DNA of 64,000 nt, from contig NC_044923.1 in NCBI RefSeq assembly GCF_003576645.1, forward strand, positions 16,550,785-16,614,784, read 5' to 3'. Positions 43,836 to 54,766 of the stretch are shown piece by piece. The notes beneath the pieces are model-generated. The model was given only the letters and a program-made list of their open reading frames with translations. It was not told the origin of the DNA and did no database searches. A program made the translations under genes and the position numbers. This DNA is from Ipomoea triloba. Taxonomy: Eukaryota > Streptophyta > Magnoliopsida > Solanales > Convolvulaceae. Each line of letters begins with the position of its first letter. Within the stretch, counting starts at the first letter, position 1.

Positions 43836-44359
43836 ATGATTAAGTGATTAAAAGTGAAATTAAATCTAAGCATAATGTGAGGTACTCATATATAGAAATA
43901 ATTAAGGTGACTTCATTTAAATAATTTATGATAATGAAGATTAAAGAAATTGTGAAACAATGTTTGACAGTATAAAATTAGAAAAAAATTACAATGTCAA
44001 TTGACATCAGTGTCTTTTACACTGAGTTCAATCCAAAAGTGAATATAATGAAAAAAATGTCTAGAAACAAACCTAAAGCTCATTCAAAAACTTCTTGGGT
44101 ACAAAAGTGGCCCCCACAATACCCAAAATATTTTAGGTTGGTATATGAATATCTTGACAATATTTAGTATAAATTTAAATCTTTCCCATTCATGTTTGGG
44201 TTGCAACATGTGCAAGAAGCATCAATATAGATTTTAAAAAAAAAAATTGTAAACAAATAGTATTTTCTTAAAACTAATTATTCATGAGTAAATTAAATTA
44301 ATATTTTCTTTAGTTTAGGTCAATCATTTTTACAATTCTTCGCAATTGCAATTGTTGAA
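43836..44359. other. Non-coding AT-rich sequence
   Basis: No gene or bounded element was recognised. Confidence 0.5.
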
Positions 44360-44431
44360 GGTCCTACCAAGAGTTGAACCCAAGTCTCACTGGATTCAAG
44401 TCCAGAGTGCTAACCACTACACCATAGAACC
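44360..44431 (-). pseudogene. tRNA-Gln-like pseudogene
   Basis: On the minus strand GGTTCTATGGTGTAGTGG begins a tRNA with matching acceptor ends (GGTTCTA and TGGTAGGACC), box A and box B (GGTTCAACTC). The pattern fits plant tRNA-Gln. The anticodon stem CTGGA/TCCAG encloses a six-base loop, CTTGAA, one base short of CTTTGAA. The T stem pairs mostly through G-U. It is therefore more likely a pseudogene than a working tRNA. Confidence 0.7.
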
Positions 44432-44885
44432 TATATGGCTTTTACTTTGTTTTAGACTAGTGTATCATATGTTTGCTTTAGGCCTATTGCGGACCTATGT
44501 GCCTCCTCACATATTGTTTGGTCTTTGGGACGCTTATGTCATTTTGAAATACTTCGAGATTTACCGTTATGTTGCAAAATTTTTGACAAAATTGGGGCGT
44601 TCAATTCTTAGTTTATCTTGCCTGGCGATACGGTGTGGGTGACCTTGTGTTAAGTTGCTGGCTATTTTATGGTTGCGACTTGACCATTTTTCTTGCTAGA
44701 ATAAATTTAGTTTACTTTAAACATAGGAGTTTATGGTTATGTTGGTTAAGTGTTGGTAAAATTAAGCCTTGTTTACTTAGACACTTATTGATTTTGGGTG
44801 AGCTTCTCTTGAGCACTCTTATTGACTTTGTACATATTGGTTTTTGAATTAATAGAATGATGGTTTTTTGAGGAAAAAAAAAGGT
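44432..44885. other. Unassigned sequence ending in an A-rich tail
   Basis: Compositionally more balanced than its surroundings. It ends GGTTTTTTGAGGAAAAAAAAA near 44882, as a retroposed transcript or LINE 3' end might. No protein similarity could be recognised in any frame. Confidence 0.35.
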
Positions 44886-45316
44886 GTATATATATAAGAA
44901 ATTAGAACCCTTCAACTTTATTTGATATATATAAATATAATTTTCTTCTACAGAGACTTAATGCATTTCACCTATAATAGTTATAAAATTCTCCTTAGTT
45001 TTAGACCAACAAAGCAGAAGCAAAATGACACTACTACAAATAACACTTTTAACATCGATTATTTAAGACATATGACATCAGTTTTTGTCCGACATGATTT
45101 TGGCCGACGTAATAAACAAATGATACAACGTCAGTTCTAAAAATTTGGCGTCATATATTTTTTAAATTTTTTAAATAGGTACATACCTAAAAACCAACGG
45201 CGTAACTATATATTAAATAAAATATAGAGCTAACACGTCGGTTATTTAAAAAGACGTGGTATCTTATTTAAAAAAAATTAAAAAAATATTCGACGTCAGT
45301 TCTACTAAAGAACCGA

Positions 45317-45321
<5 letters not shown>

Positions 45322-45397
<76 letters not shown>
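45322..45397. repeat. (TA)n run left of the gap
   Basis: Pure AT dinucleotides running into the N stretch. The assembly probably broke here because of the repeat. Confidence 0.95.
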
Positions 45398-45769
45398 NNN
45401 NNNNNNNNNNNNNNNNNNNNNNNNNNNNNNNNNNNNNNNNNNNNNNNNNNNNNNNNNNNNNNNNNNNNNNNNNNNNNNNNNNNNNNNNNNNNNNNNNNNN
45501 NNNNNNNNNNNNNNNNNNNNNNNNNNNNNNNNNNNNNNNNNNNNNNNNNNNNNNNNNNNNNNNNNNNNNNNNNNNNNNNNNNNNNNNNNNNNNNNNNNNN
45601 NNNNNNNNNNNNNNNNNNNNNNNNNNNNNNNNNNNNNNNNNNNNNNNNNNNNNNNNNNNNNNNNNNNNNNNNNNNNNNNNNNNNNNNNNNNNNNNNNNNN
45701 NNNNNNNNNNNNNNNNNNNNNNNNNNNNNNNNNNNNNNNNNNNNNNNNNNNNNNNNNNNNNNNNNNNNN
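45398..45769. other. Assembly gap (372 N)
   Basis: Unknown bases. Any open frame across this span is meaningless. Confidence 0.99.
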
Positions 45770-45880
<111 letters not shown>

Positions 45881-46297
45881 CGAACATACCACGCCGGGTT
45901 TATTTAATAACTGACGTGGTATGTCATTTTTAAATTCAAATAACAAATCACTTCAAATTTTATATATAACCGACGTGGTATGTTGTTCAAAAACATTATA
46001 ATTGATACGACATGGATTTTCTCTTAAACCGACGTTATATCAATTTTTAAACTTTTTTAACCTTAAGCATTAAAATGACGCATCATAAGTACACAAATCA
46101 CGCTCCTTAAGCACACAAACAAAACACCTTAAAAACACAAATCACGCGCACCTAAAGCTTTAGGCCTACGCACCTTAAGTACACAAACCACACACCTTAA
46201 ATACACAAGCAACACACCTTAAGAACACAAACCACGCAGCCGCACAACTGCACCGGAGAAGGTCAACCGCATGGAAATTCATATATATATTTTTTGG

Positions 46298-46452
46298 TTC
46301 AGGTGCGGCCGTGCTGTCACACACCACTTACGAAATACACCACTCAATGTTAAGAAACACACCACAATGCATATTTGTGTGGTGTGTTTCTTAACATTGA
46401 GTGGTGTGAACCGCACGGCCGCACGGGAGAGCACGGCTGCACCTGAACCTGA
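46298..46452. mobile_element. Short foldback element (GGTTCAGGTGCGGCCGTG ends)
   Basis: GGTTCAGGTGCGGCCGTG faces CACGGCTGCACCTGAACC with one mismatch. Inside, CACCACTCAATGTTAAGAAA (near 46339) is followed by its perfect complement around 46380-46409, a stem of about 29 bp with a short loop. The G/C-rich GGCCGCAC phrases link it to 54763-56403. Confidence 0.65.
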
Positions 46453-46477
46453 CCTTATATATATATATATAGAGAGA

Positions 46478-48345
46478 GAGAGAGATTGGATCTTGTGAGA
46501 CCACCATTTGTAGATGAGATGATCCCATCTCAATCATCTATTTAAAAAAAATTAATGGCCATATTTATTATGAAATCAAATTAAAAAAGGTATAATTAAT
46601 TAAATAGGTAGGGATGTCATAATGAAATTTTAATTGCCAACCAATTCTCTCTTCTTCTTTTTTCTTTTTTTTTTAGACATTCTATATAAGGTAGGACTCA
46701 AAAAAAAAAAAAAAAAAACCAAAAGAAACTAATCTAGAGCAAAAGAGGCTGCAGAATGTTTGAATATCAAATTTGCGAACTGCAGCATACAATAATGGTG
46801 GAAGAAAAAATTGGTGATTTTTTAATGTTGTTATTTGTGTCGGACGTGTGTGCATTTACGCATTGATGTATGTACAACTCACTTATTGATATACGGATGG
46901 ACTTAGGTAACGAACGGTGTATGGGTGAATCTGATAATTTTTATTTTTTTTTTCAAAATAATTCAGGTGAGGAGGGAAAGACTGTGAGAATGTTTTACTA
47001 GATGTGTGCATAGTCAGATGGGGGGTTCACGTTAATGTGTTGTGCAGTTAGGTACTGACTTATGTGCAACTCACTAATTGATATACGGATGACCTTAGGG
47101 TAACAAACGGTGTATGGGTGAATTTGGTAACTTTTACTTTTGTTTCCAAAATAATTTCGGTGGGGAGGGAACATTTGTGTAAATGTTTTACTGGGCGTGT
47201 GCATAATTAGATGGGATGTTCACGTTAAGGTGTTGTGTAGGTGTGTGCAGTTACAAAGCAAAGTATGTGTAACTCACTGATTGCTATATGGATGGACTTA
47301 GGATAACGAACGGTGTATGAGTGAATTTGATTACTTTTTTTTTTTGTTTCTAAAATAATTCGGCTGGGGAAGGAACGATTGTTCAAATGCATTTCTTGGC
47401 GTGTGCATAGCCAGATGGGGGGTTCACATTAATGTGTTGTGCAGGTGTGTGCAGTTATGCAATAGAGTATGTTCAACTCATTGATTGATATACGGATGGA
47501 CTTAGGGTAACGAACGGTGTATGGGTGAAGTTGTTGGTGTGTCCAGTTTTTGCCCTGAATACTACTTCGTTTTACTATTTTTTTTGTGTAGGTATATTTG
47601 TGTTGCCTTAATAAAGTTGTTAGTGTACATGTTTTTACTGTTTTCTTGTGTGAAATAAGTTTCTGGATGTTAAGCACACACCTACACATTGGTGCACATC
47701 GGATTCATTATACATTTGTTCCATTTATTTTTTACAAATCTCTATTTACAAACCTTAGCTTACATCTTGTTGCTTAGAATTTTTGTACTTGTATTCAAAG
47801 TTTTGTAGTTTTCACTGGCAAACTCATACTATACTCACGCACATGGGTCATCTTTAAAAAAAGGCACACTGGGTTAGAAAACGCACAAATTACGCCACAT
47901 ACATACACACATATACACTCAAACCTTTTCACATGCCCAACATCACACACACACACACACCTAAGCAGCATAAACAAATTAAAAGTTCCGACCAAACTAA
48001 CCGGCGAGGTCTTCTACCATGTGCACACTCTGGACGGTTGATTGCGTTTGTTTTTATTTATGCATGAAATTTTTTTAAAATCACATAATAAAAATATAGA
48101 ATGTTTTCCTACCATGGTTAGGACTTACGATCCCTTAAAATATGTAAAATATTATATTTCATTTATATCCAAAATCAAAGAAATATAACCAAATTACAAT
48201 TCTACCCTTTTGTATTAATTTAATCATAATATAATTGATATTTTAATCTCAATCTCATCCATTAATTCCAATTTTGTTAGATAGTTGAGATTGGATCTTA
48301 TGATCTCATCTAATAGGGTGATCTCATAGGATCCAGTCTGGACGT
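46478..48345. mobile_element. Non-autonomous element with internal tandem repeats
   Basis: GATTGGATCTTGTGAGACC at 46484 faces GATGAGATCAT..AGATCCAATCTC-type sequence near 48280-48345 on the other strand (ATAGGATCCAGTCTGG at its edge). The ends are diverged inverted repeats. Most of the interior is non-coding and includes four tandem units at 46838-47530. Superfamily not resolved. Confidence 0.5.
46838..47535. repeat. Tandem repeat, four units of about 205 bp
   Basis: Each unit carries CAACTCACTNATTG, ATACGGATGGACTTAGG, AACGAACGGTGTATGGGTGAA and GTGTGCATAGNCAGATGGG. They start near 46838, 47035, 47245 and 47450. Units differ by several per cent, so they are real and not very recent. Confidence 0.85.
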
Positions 48346-48389
48346 AAAAAATAGGAGTAGAGAGTTTGGCTCTGGGAATAAAAAATAAT

Positions 48390-48690
48390 TTTGACACCCA
48401 GTCGACGAGTGTCTTGACAGGAATAGACGAAGAAAGTTTGGCTATGGGAATAAAAAATAATTTGTAGTTTAGTGTTGAATCTCAAAACTAAATTGGCTTG
48501 ATTTATAGTTTTGTTGTTTAGTGTTGAATCTTGAAACTAAATTGGCTCGACAGTTTTGCTATGGAATAAAAAATTTGTAATTTAGTGTTAAATCTTGAAA
48601 CTAAATTGACTCGACAGTTTTGCTCTGGAATAAAAATTAATTTGTAATTTAGTGTTGAATCTCGAAACTAAATTGACTCGATAAAATTAC
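48390..48690. repeat. Tandem repeat of about 65-bp units
   Basis: At least four units with TTTGGCTNTGGGAATAAAAAA, TAATTTAGTGTTGAATCT and GAAACTAAATTGACTCGA. Function unknown. Confidence 0.7.
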
Positions 48691-48701
48691 TTAATATATA
48701 A

Positions 48702-48763
48702 CACGCCCAGTGGGACTCAAACCCACAATTAATCAAGCGTCTTATCCATTAAGCCATGGGCGC
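48702..48763 (-). pseudogene. tRNA pseudogene lacking the anticodon loop
   Basis: On the minus strand GCGCCCATGGCTTAATGGAT begins a sequence whose ends pair (GCGCCCA with TGGGCGT). A box B-like GGGTTTGAGTCCC closes the T arm. Only 62 bases long, it lacks about 11 bases where the anticodon arm should be, so it cannot be a working tRNA. Plant tRNA-Arg is my best guess for the source. Confidence 0.65.
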
Positions 48764-49107
48764 TATAAAATTTTATATCATAAGTATAATATTTAGCCAT
48801 ACATATATCACTGCGAATATAAATTTTTTTTAATACCATACTTTATCTCATATTTGGATTTCAATAAAAAAAATAATAATAATAAAAGTCAAGATCTTAC
48901 TTAAAACAAATCAAGATCCTACCTAATAGGTTAAACCTATTCTATCGATTGTGTAGCCCAGCCAATAGGCTAAACAAACATATCTAGCTAATTGAAGAGA
49001 GTCGCTTATGACAAAGGAAAAGTTCCAAGGGTGCATATGGGCCAATTGACAGACCTGACGAGACAAATAAGGGGTTGTTATGCCGTGGACTCAAGTTCAC
49101 CTTGCAA
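48764..49107. other. Non-coding sequence
   Basis: AT-rich, with two copies of a phrase like TCAAGATCCTACCTAATAGG near 48888-48930. No gene. Confidence 0.45.
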
Positions 49108-49475
49108 GGTGGACCTGGGTCTACATTCACATACACTATACTCTGCATTCACAATTTTTAAACTCCACATTCACACATTCAAAACTTTATATTCACAGGT
49201 CCTATACTCCACATTCACAACTTGAGAACTCCACATTCACACATTACAGGGCTACAAGTTGCTAGAACTTCTTAACTCTATTACAGATTCACACATACAT
49301 AACTCTATATTCACGATTTCTATACTCCATATTCACAATTTGAAACCTCCACATTCACACATTTCTGGACAACTCTACATTCACACAATCATAAATCTAC
49401 ATTCACGATTTCTATACTCTACATTTACACTTTGAAACCTCTACATTCACACATTTTTGGACAACTCTATATTTA
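49108..49475. repeat. Minisatellite of short TCTACATTCACACATT-like units
   Basis: Around 15 imperfect copies of a 20-30-bp unit built on CTACATTCACA and TATACTCCACATTCACA. The single N of the window (49494) lies just beyond it. Confidence 0.8.
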
Positions 49476-49527
49476 GCAATATGTTTACTAAAANAAAAGA
49501 AAAAAAAAGAAGAAGACAAAAACGACG

Positions 49528-49643
49528 TATCTGTTCATAACTACTTTCTCAACCTATTGAAGCACAAGAATCAGTATTACCTCCACTAAGGCTCGAACCC
49601 ACCACCTCCTATATAAAGGGAAGGGTTTGATGTCACTGGACCA
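49528..49643 (-). mobile_element. SINE copy with box B
   Basis: Minus strand: box A region GGTCCAGTGACATC, box B GGGTTCGAGCCTTAG, TGCTTCAATAGGTTGAGAAA and GTAGTTATGAACAGATAC. The far 3' end (TAGTACT) is missing. A perfect hairpin starts directly at its 5' edge (49644). Confidence 0.72.
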
Positions 49644-49755
49644 CTTATGCTAACTTCAGTTATGCTAAGGCGGTCTATTGACTCGCTTCCAAATAAGAGA
49701 GCACATTTGGAAGCGAGTCAATAGACCGCCTTAGCATAACTGAAGTTAGCATAAG
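49644..49755. repeat. Perfect inverted repeat, 51-bp arms and 10-base loop
   Basis: The left arm 49644-49694 and right arm 49705-49755 are exact reverse complements; the loop is AAGAGAGCAC. Arms start CTTATGCTAACTTCAG and end next to the loop with CGCTTCCAAAT. No mismatch was seen. Confidence 0.95.
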
Positions 49756-49941
49756 TACAAATAGTACATTGATTTCGTTCAATGAAACATTTTATACTCA
49801 CTTCACTACTTGTATCTCACTCAAGTCTTGTATCCCATCATTTGAATACTTCTCAACTGACCATTAACACTTATCTTATATACGTACTGTATGTATGTAT
49901 ATGTGTATGTATGTATGTATATGTATATGTATGTATGTATG

Positions 49942-49997
<56 letters not shown>

Positions 49998-50094
49998 TTC
50001 ATATTCCTTAATTTACTAATTAGACCTGCCAATTATACCCTAACGTTCACCTGACCAAGTAGTTTACATTATAACTTTCATATATACTTGTTCG
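49756..50094. repeat. Spacer with TATG/TA microsatellite
   Basis: TATG-type repeats at 49889-49945 continue as a (TA)n run to 49987. The rest is non-coding. Confidence 0.85.
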
Positions 50095-50400
50095 AAATTC
50101 TCATTTGTTAGATACTGATATGTCTGTCTATGTAGCATAGAAATTGGAAACTAAAAATAAGGGGTTAGATACTTATACAAAAATTATAATTTATGCTCTT
50201 CCATAATATGTCAACTATTAATGTCACCCCTGAATTATTAGTGGTATAAATTCTCATTTGTTAGATACTCATATGTCTATGTAGCATAGAAATTGGAAAC
50301 TAAAAGTAAGCAGTTAAATACTTATAGGGAAAATTATAATTTATGCGTCTCCATAATATGTCAATTGTCAATGTCACCCCTGAATTATTAGTGGTGTAAA
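50095..50400. repeat. Tandem duplication, two units of about 150 bp
   Basis: TTCTCATTTGTTAGATACT, GCATAGAAATTGGAAACTAAA and GTCACCCCTGAATTATTAGT occur in the same order at about 50098-50235 and 50247-50395, with small differences. The second unit overlaps the left arm of the MITE at 50327. Confidence 0.75.
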
Positions 50401-50623
50401 TGTTGCCCCTCAATTTTCAAAACGATACAAATATTGTCCCTCCCAAGTGTAATGTTACCTCTCAATTTTCAAAATGGTACATATATTGCCCCTCCCCTAC
50501 GGTACGAGAGGGGCAATATATGTACCGTTTTGAAAATTTAGGGGCAATATTTACACCACTAATAATTCAGGGGTGGCATTGATAATTGACATATTATGGA
50601 GGGGCATAAATTATAATTTTCCC
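50327..50623. mobile_element. Foldback MITE with Mutator-like 9-bp flanks
   Basis: GGGAAAATTATAATTTATGC at 50327 faces GCATAAATTATAATTTTCCC ending 50623, a perfect match over 20 bases. Arms of about 130 bp continue with AATTTTCAAAA and GGGGCAATAT-type phrases. The 9-bp flanks ATACTTATA and ATAATTATA match at 8 of 9. Confidence 0.85.
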
Positions 50624-50638
50624 ATAATTATATATCTA

Positions 50639-50797
50639 CTAGTCATTTCTATGCGCGATGCGCAAAAGTATATGCCCAATATTTATATTTTAAAAAATAA
50701 CTAACAAATTCTTACTAATTAAAATCTAAATGAAAAAAATATTTATTATATCAATCCAATATATAATGTCTAAAAATATTATTATCATTAAAGAATA
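50639..50797 (-). mobile_element. Second Helitron-type 3' end
   Basis: On the minus strand TGCGCATCGCGCA forms a 5-bp-stem hairpin, followed nine bases later by CTAG and T (50639-50642). This is the form of a Helitron 3' terminus. The rest of this element's body was not identified. The Helitron at 50798-53849 lies directly upstream of this 160-bp tail. Confidence 0.6.
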
Positions 50798-51208
50798 CTA
50801 GTATTTACACCCGTGCGATGCATGGTATGAGTTTGTTATAATATATTAAGAATATTTGAATGGATATACAATTATTTAAATTATAACATCAAATATTATA
50901 TAGTGCATATGAAGATATGAGCTGGGTCATTTATGTTTGTTGATGTTACCATTGCTTGAATTCGAGTAAATAATTGCTCAAATTAATAGCTAATGTGTAG
51001 ATGTAGGCATGCGGTGTTGTAACTTTAGAGATTTTATAGATCATTGTTAGGAATTTTTAGAAATTGGCCCAATGTGTTCGTTCTCTGGAAACTTAGTTAT
51101 AGTAATGAATTGCTATCCTAATTCATTTGTATAGATGATATATTTTTTGTCTAGATATATAGCAACTTTATCATTTTGAAAAAAAAAACATAATATCATT
51201 GATTATAT

Positions 51209-52340
51209 TTACACATTATTGAAAACCTCTTTGTAGACGACATTGGAAGTCGCAACACAATCTTGTCCATCCTCGTCTACCGCTAACACCTTCAGGCCAT
51301 TAGGATGACTGACTCGGGAGAGAGCTACATACAATTGACCGTGACTAAAGACCGTTTTTTTTAGCAATAACCCAACGTGAGTTAGTGTTTGGCATTGGCT
51401 TTTGTTTATAGTCATGGCATATGCAAGCATCAACGGGAATTGTTTACGCTGGAACTTGAAGGGCAATATCATATTAGAAGGACTATGAGACATTCGGGGG
51501 ATAAGAACTTTGGTCCCTTCATGTGTCCCATTAACTATTCTTGCTTCGACAATGTGATCTGCCAATCTTGTGATAATGAGCAGCGTTCCGTTACAAAGAC
51601 CAAGAGAGTGGTCTATGTTCCGCAATAACATAACAGGTGCACCGACCTTTAATGTCAATGAATGATTATGAAGACCCGACAATATCAAACTGTTTAAGAA
51701 TTCAGGAGTGTGCACTTCTGATAGATTTTCACCGCCTGATTCTGCCTTACACAAAGAGTCACAACTTAAATATGTTCGTCCTTCTGCAATGTTCATGTCG
51801 CACATGTACTGATTAATTTGATCAACAACATCTAAAGTCGGTGAGAGGATCGCTCGGCCTTCTAGCTGCGACTCATCAAGCATGCCATATCTCGAGCTTG
51901 GGAATGTGCTCTCAACTATAATTGCTATGGGGTCGTGTCCACACTTCAACAAAAACCTTGCCAGAATATCGATATCAAATGAACCATTGTTTACAACCCC
52001 TGCAATCCCATTTCTGATGTCTGCAATCCATTTTGAAAACCAATCAACTGTATGTCTATCTTCCTCTGAAGCTAAGGTCCGTAGTCTCAAGTTCTTGGTC
52101 AGCCTTAATACCTTGCAATTTGTCCACAGGTATGAAGAATTAATAGTTGCTCCGACAACTTCTGGTTTTGTTGCTTTCGGAATAACGGCTAGGATCTGTC
52201 TAAAATCGCCGCCCAAACCTACTGTCTTTCCACCAAAAGTCTTTTCAGCACTACCCAGTATGCGAACCTCAATATGTCCCTCATGGTTTTGTCCAAAGCC
52301 TCAAAATAGTATTTGTACGTCATCGATGCTTCATCCCATA
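51209..52340 (-). pseudogene. Helitron PIF1-like helicase, N-terminally truncated and frameshifted
   Basis: The frame 52216-51209 encodes the C-terminal half of a Helitron helicase, the motor that unwinds DNA in rolling-circle transposition. GGDFRQILAVIP is a conserved helicase motif; NGTLLIITRL and GTHEGTKVLIPR follow. INKSQCQT stands where INKSQGQT is usual, and LYVALSRVSHPNGLKVL is motif VI. Before it, in another frame, WDEASM (Walker B) and a FEALDKTMRDIL segment can be read to about 52335, so one frameshift lies near 52250. Walker A and the Rep nuclease are missing. The stop at 51209 comes after VVYKEVF, the normal family C-terminus. About 400 bp of tail follow to the Helitron end. Confidence 0.88.
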
Positions 52341-52344
52341 TTGT

Positions 52345-53593
52345 ATAGATTATAACAATGTACTAATCCTAATGCATAACAATATTTTGATGTTATAGGA
52401 TTTTTTTTTTAATATTATTGTACTTTTAATACTATTTTATTGTTTTAATGGTTTTAATGTACAATATTTTGGGCGAGAAATAGGATTTCGTTTTGGAGGA
52501 TTTTGTTTATATATATATATATATAGATTATAACAATGTACTAATCCTAATGCATAACAATATTTTGATGTCATAGGATTTTGTGTTTTAATATTATTGT
52601 ACTTGTAATATTATTTTATTGTTTTAATTGTTTTAATGTACAATAGTTTGGGCGTGAAATATGATTTCGTTTTGGAGGATTTTGTTTTTATAAATATATA
52701 GATTATAACAATGTACTAATCCTAATGCATAACAACATTTTGATGTTATAGGATTTCGTGTTTTAATATTATTGTACTTTTAATATTATTTTATTATTTT
52801 AATTGTTTTAATGTACAATATTTTGGGCGGGAAATAGGATTTCGTTTTTTAGGATTTTGTTTATATATATATATATATAGATTATAACAATGTACTAATC
52901 CTAATGCATAACAATATTTTGATGTTATAGGATTTTGTGTTTTAATATTATTGTACTTTTAATATTATTTTATTATTTTAATTGTTTTAATGTACAATAT
53001 TTTGGGCGGGAAATAGGATTTCGTTTTTTAGGATTTTGTTTATATATATATATATATAGATTATAACAATGTACTAATCCTAATGCATAACAACATTTTG
53101 ATGTTATAGGATTTCGTGTTTTAATATTATTGTACTTTTAATATTATTTTATTATTTTAATTGTTTTAATGTACAATATTTTGGGCGGGAAATAGGATTT
53201 TGTATTGGAGGATTTTGTTTATATATATATATATAGATATATAGATATATAGATTATACCAATGTACTAATCCTAATGCATAACAATATTTTGATGTTAT
53301 AGGATTTTGTGTTTTAATATTATTGTACTTTTAATATTATTTTTTTGTTTTAATTGTTTTAATGTACAATATTTTGGCGGAAAATAGGATTTCGTTTTGA
53401 AGGATTTTGTTTTTATATATATATAGATATAGATTATAACAATATATGTACTAATCCTAATGCATAACAATATTTTGATGTTATAGGATTTTGTGTTTTA
53501 ATATTATTGTACTTTTAATATTATTTTATTGTTTTAATTTTTTTAATGTACAATATTTTGGGCGGGAAATAGGATTTCGTTTTTGAGGATTTT

Positions 53594-53636
<43 letters not shown>

Positions 53637-53638
53637 TT
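52345..53638. repeat. Tandem array of seven units of about 180 bp
   Basis: Units begin ATTATAACAATGTACTAATCC near 52350, 52528, 52702, 52882, 53063, 53256 and 53433. Each carries TAATGCATAACAAtATTTTGATG, quoted in part, then GGGCGGGAAATAGGATTTCG and a TATATATA end. On the minus strand each unit starts TCTATATATA..AAACAAAATCC, like the Helitron's own 5' end. Units differ by a few per cent and by TA-run length. Confidence 0.9.
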
Positions 53639-53849
53639 AGTAATTTTAATTAAGAATTCTATAACGAATAGGAACATAAGGAGAAAATATATTTTATTAA
53701 AAATTGTATTACCATATTTAAATATACAAATTTATTACAAATATGAATTGTATAACCATATTTTACAATATTACGCAATCCTTAATAGTATAGGAGTGTT
53801 TTGGGCGTGAAGTTAAAGTTAAGGATATTGTTTTTACTAATAGTATAGA

Positions 53850-54718
53850 TATATATATATATGAAAAGATATGGTGGATGCATGTGCATGGTAAAGTTAA
53901 TGGAAAAGATAACGGAAGTTATAACAGTAAGAGTATTTTTGTCCAAAAAATTGTATGGTACAACTCTAAAAGCACAATGTACAAAATGGTTAGCACTAAA
54001 AATATGGACATAAATTAGAAATATAACTTTGATTGAAACTTATTATGCTTATTTATTATATATATATATATATATATATATCATTTATTTTATAGTTTCT
54101 ATCAAAAAAATTAAAAGAAATATACAATTCACACCAGCAATCAAAATCTGTGCAATTTTATATTCATAATCTCACAATTAATTAAGCTAATAAATCTCAC
54201 AATTCATACTAAATAATTAATAATAACAATTTAAAACTAAAATTATCAATATCAATTATTTCATGTACTAAATAAGTATTGTATTAACCCATTCATCAAT
54301 AAGATACTTGGTTCATGTATCTCTAACTTAATTAATCTCTTGTTGATTGTAGTTCAATCTACCATATCTCTCCAAGCTCTACAAAGTTGAAAAAAATTTA
54401 AATAAATAATCATTAAGTTAGTATTTTTAAAATTTGAAGGAGAGAGATATTTTACTAAATTACTTGCGTCATCCATTCGTTTCAACGAATTCGTGGAAAT
54501 AATTTCTAACATGTAACCGCATTCGGTAGTTCCAACTTGTTTGTCACACTACATTTCAATTACAATACAATTAAGAATTTTTTTTAATAAAAAAACAATA
54601 AGATATATCTAGTTTTACAAGCGTATGAAATACGTACCGAACGTATAATCCATTTCAGTGGACGACTTGGTTTCTTTCCACTCAACATACTTGGTGTCCT
54701 CACACACCTATGAATATA

Positions 54719-54762
<44 letters not shown>
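53850..54762. other. Non-coding AT-rich sequence with (TA)n runs
   Basis: (TA)n runs at 54058-54082 and 54720-54762; otherwise AT-rich without a gene. Confidence 0.6.

Positions 54763-54766
<4 letters not shown>

Larger units (their letters stand above)
50798..53849 (-). mobile_element. Helitron with broken helicase and tandem array
   Basis: The 5' end on the minus strand is TCTATACTATTAGTAAAAAC at 53849, preceded by A. The 3' end is CTAG at 50798, followed by T, with a hairpin-forming CCATGCATCGCACGGG a few bases upstream. A/T flanks and absence of inverted repeats and target duplication fit Helitrons. Inside are a PIF1-type helicase fragment (51209-52340) and a tandem array (52345-53638). 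The Rep domain is not visible, so the element is not autonomous. Confidence 0.75.

Noticed and set aside
49108..49475. Possible CRISPR-like array of short repeats
   Set aside because: Units are imperfect, without regular spacers, and the DNA is plant nuclear; it is a minisatellite.
52345..53638. Possible centromeric satellite of about 180-bp units
   Set aside because: Unit length is suggestive, but there are only seven units, they sit within Helitron borders, and they resemble the Helitron end.
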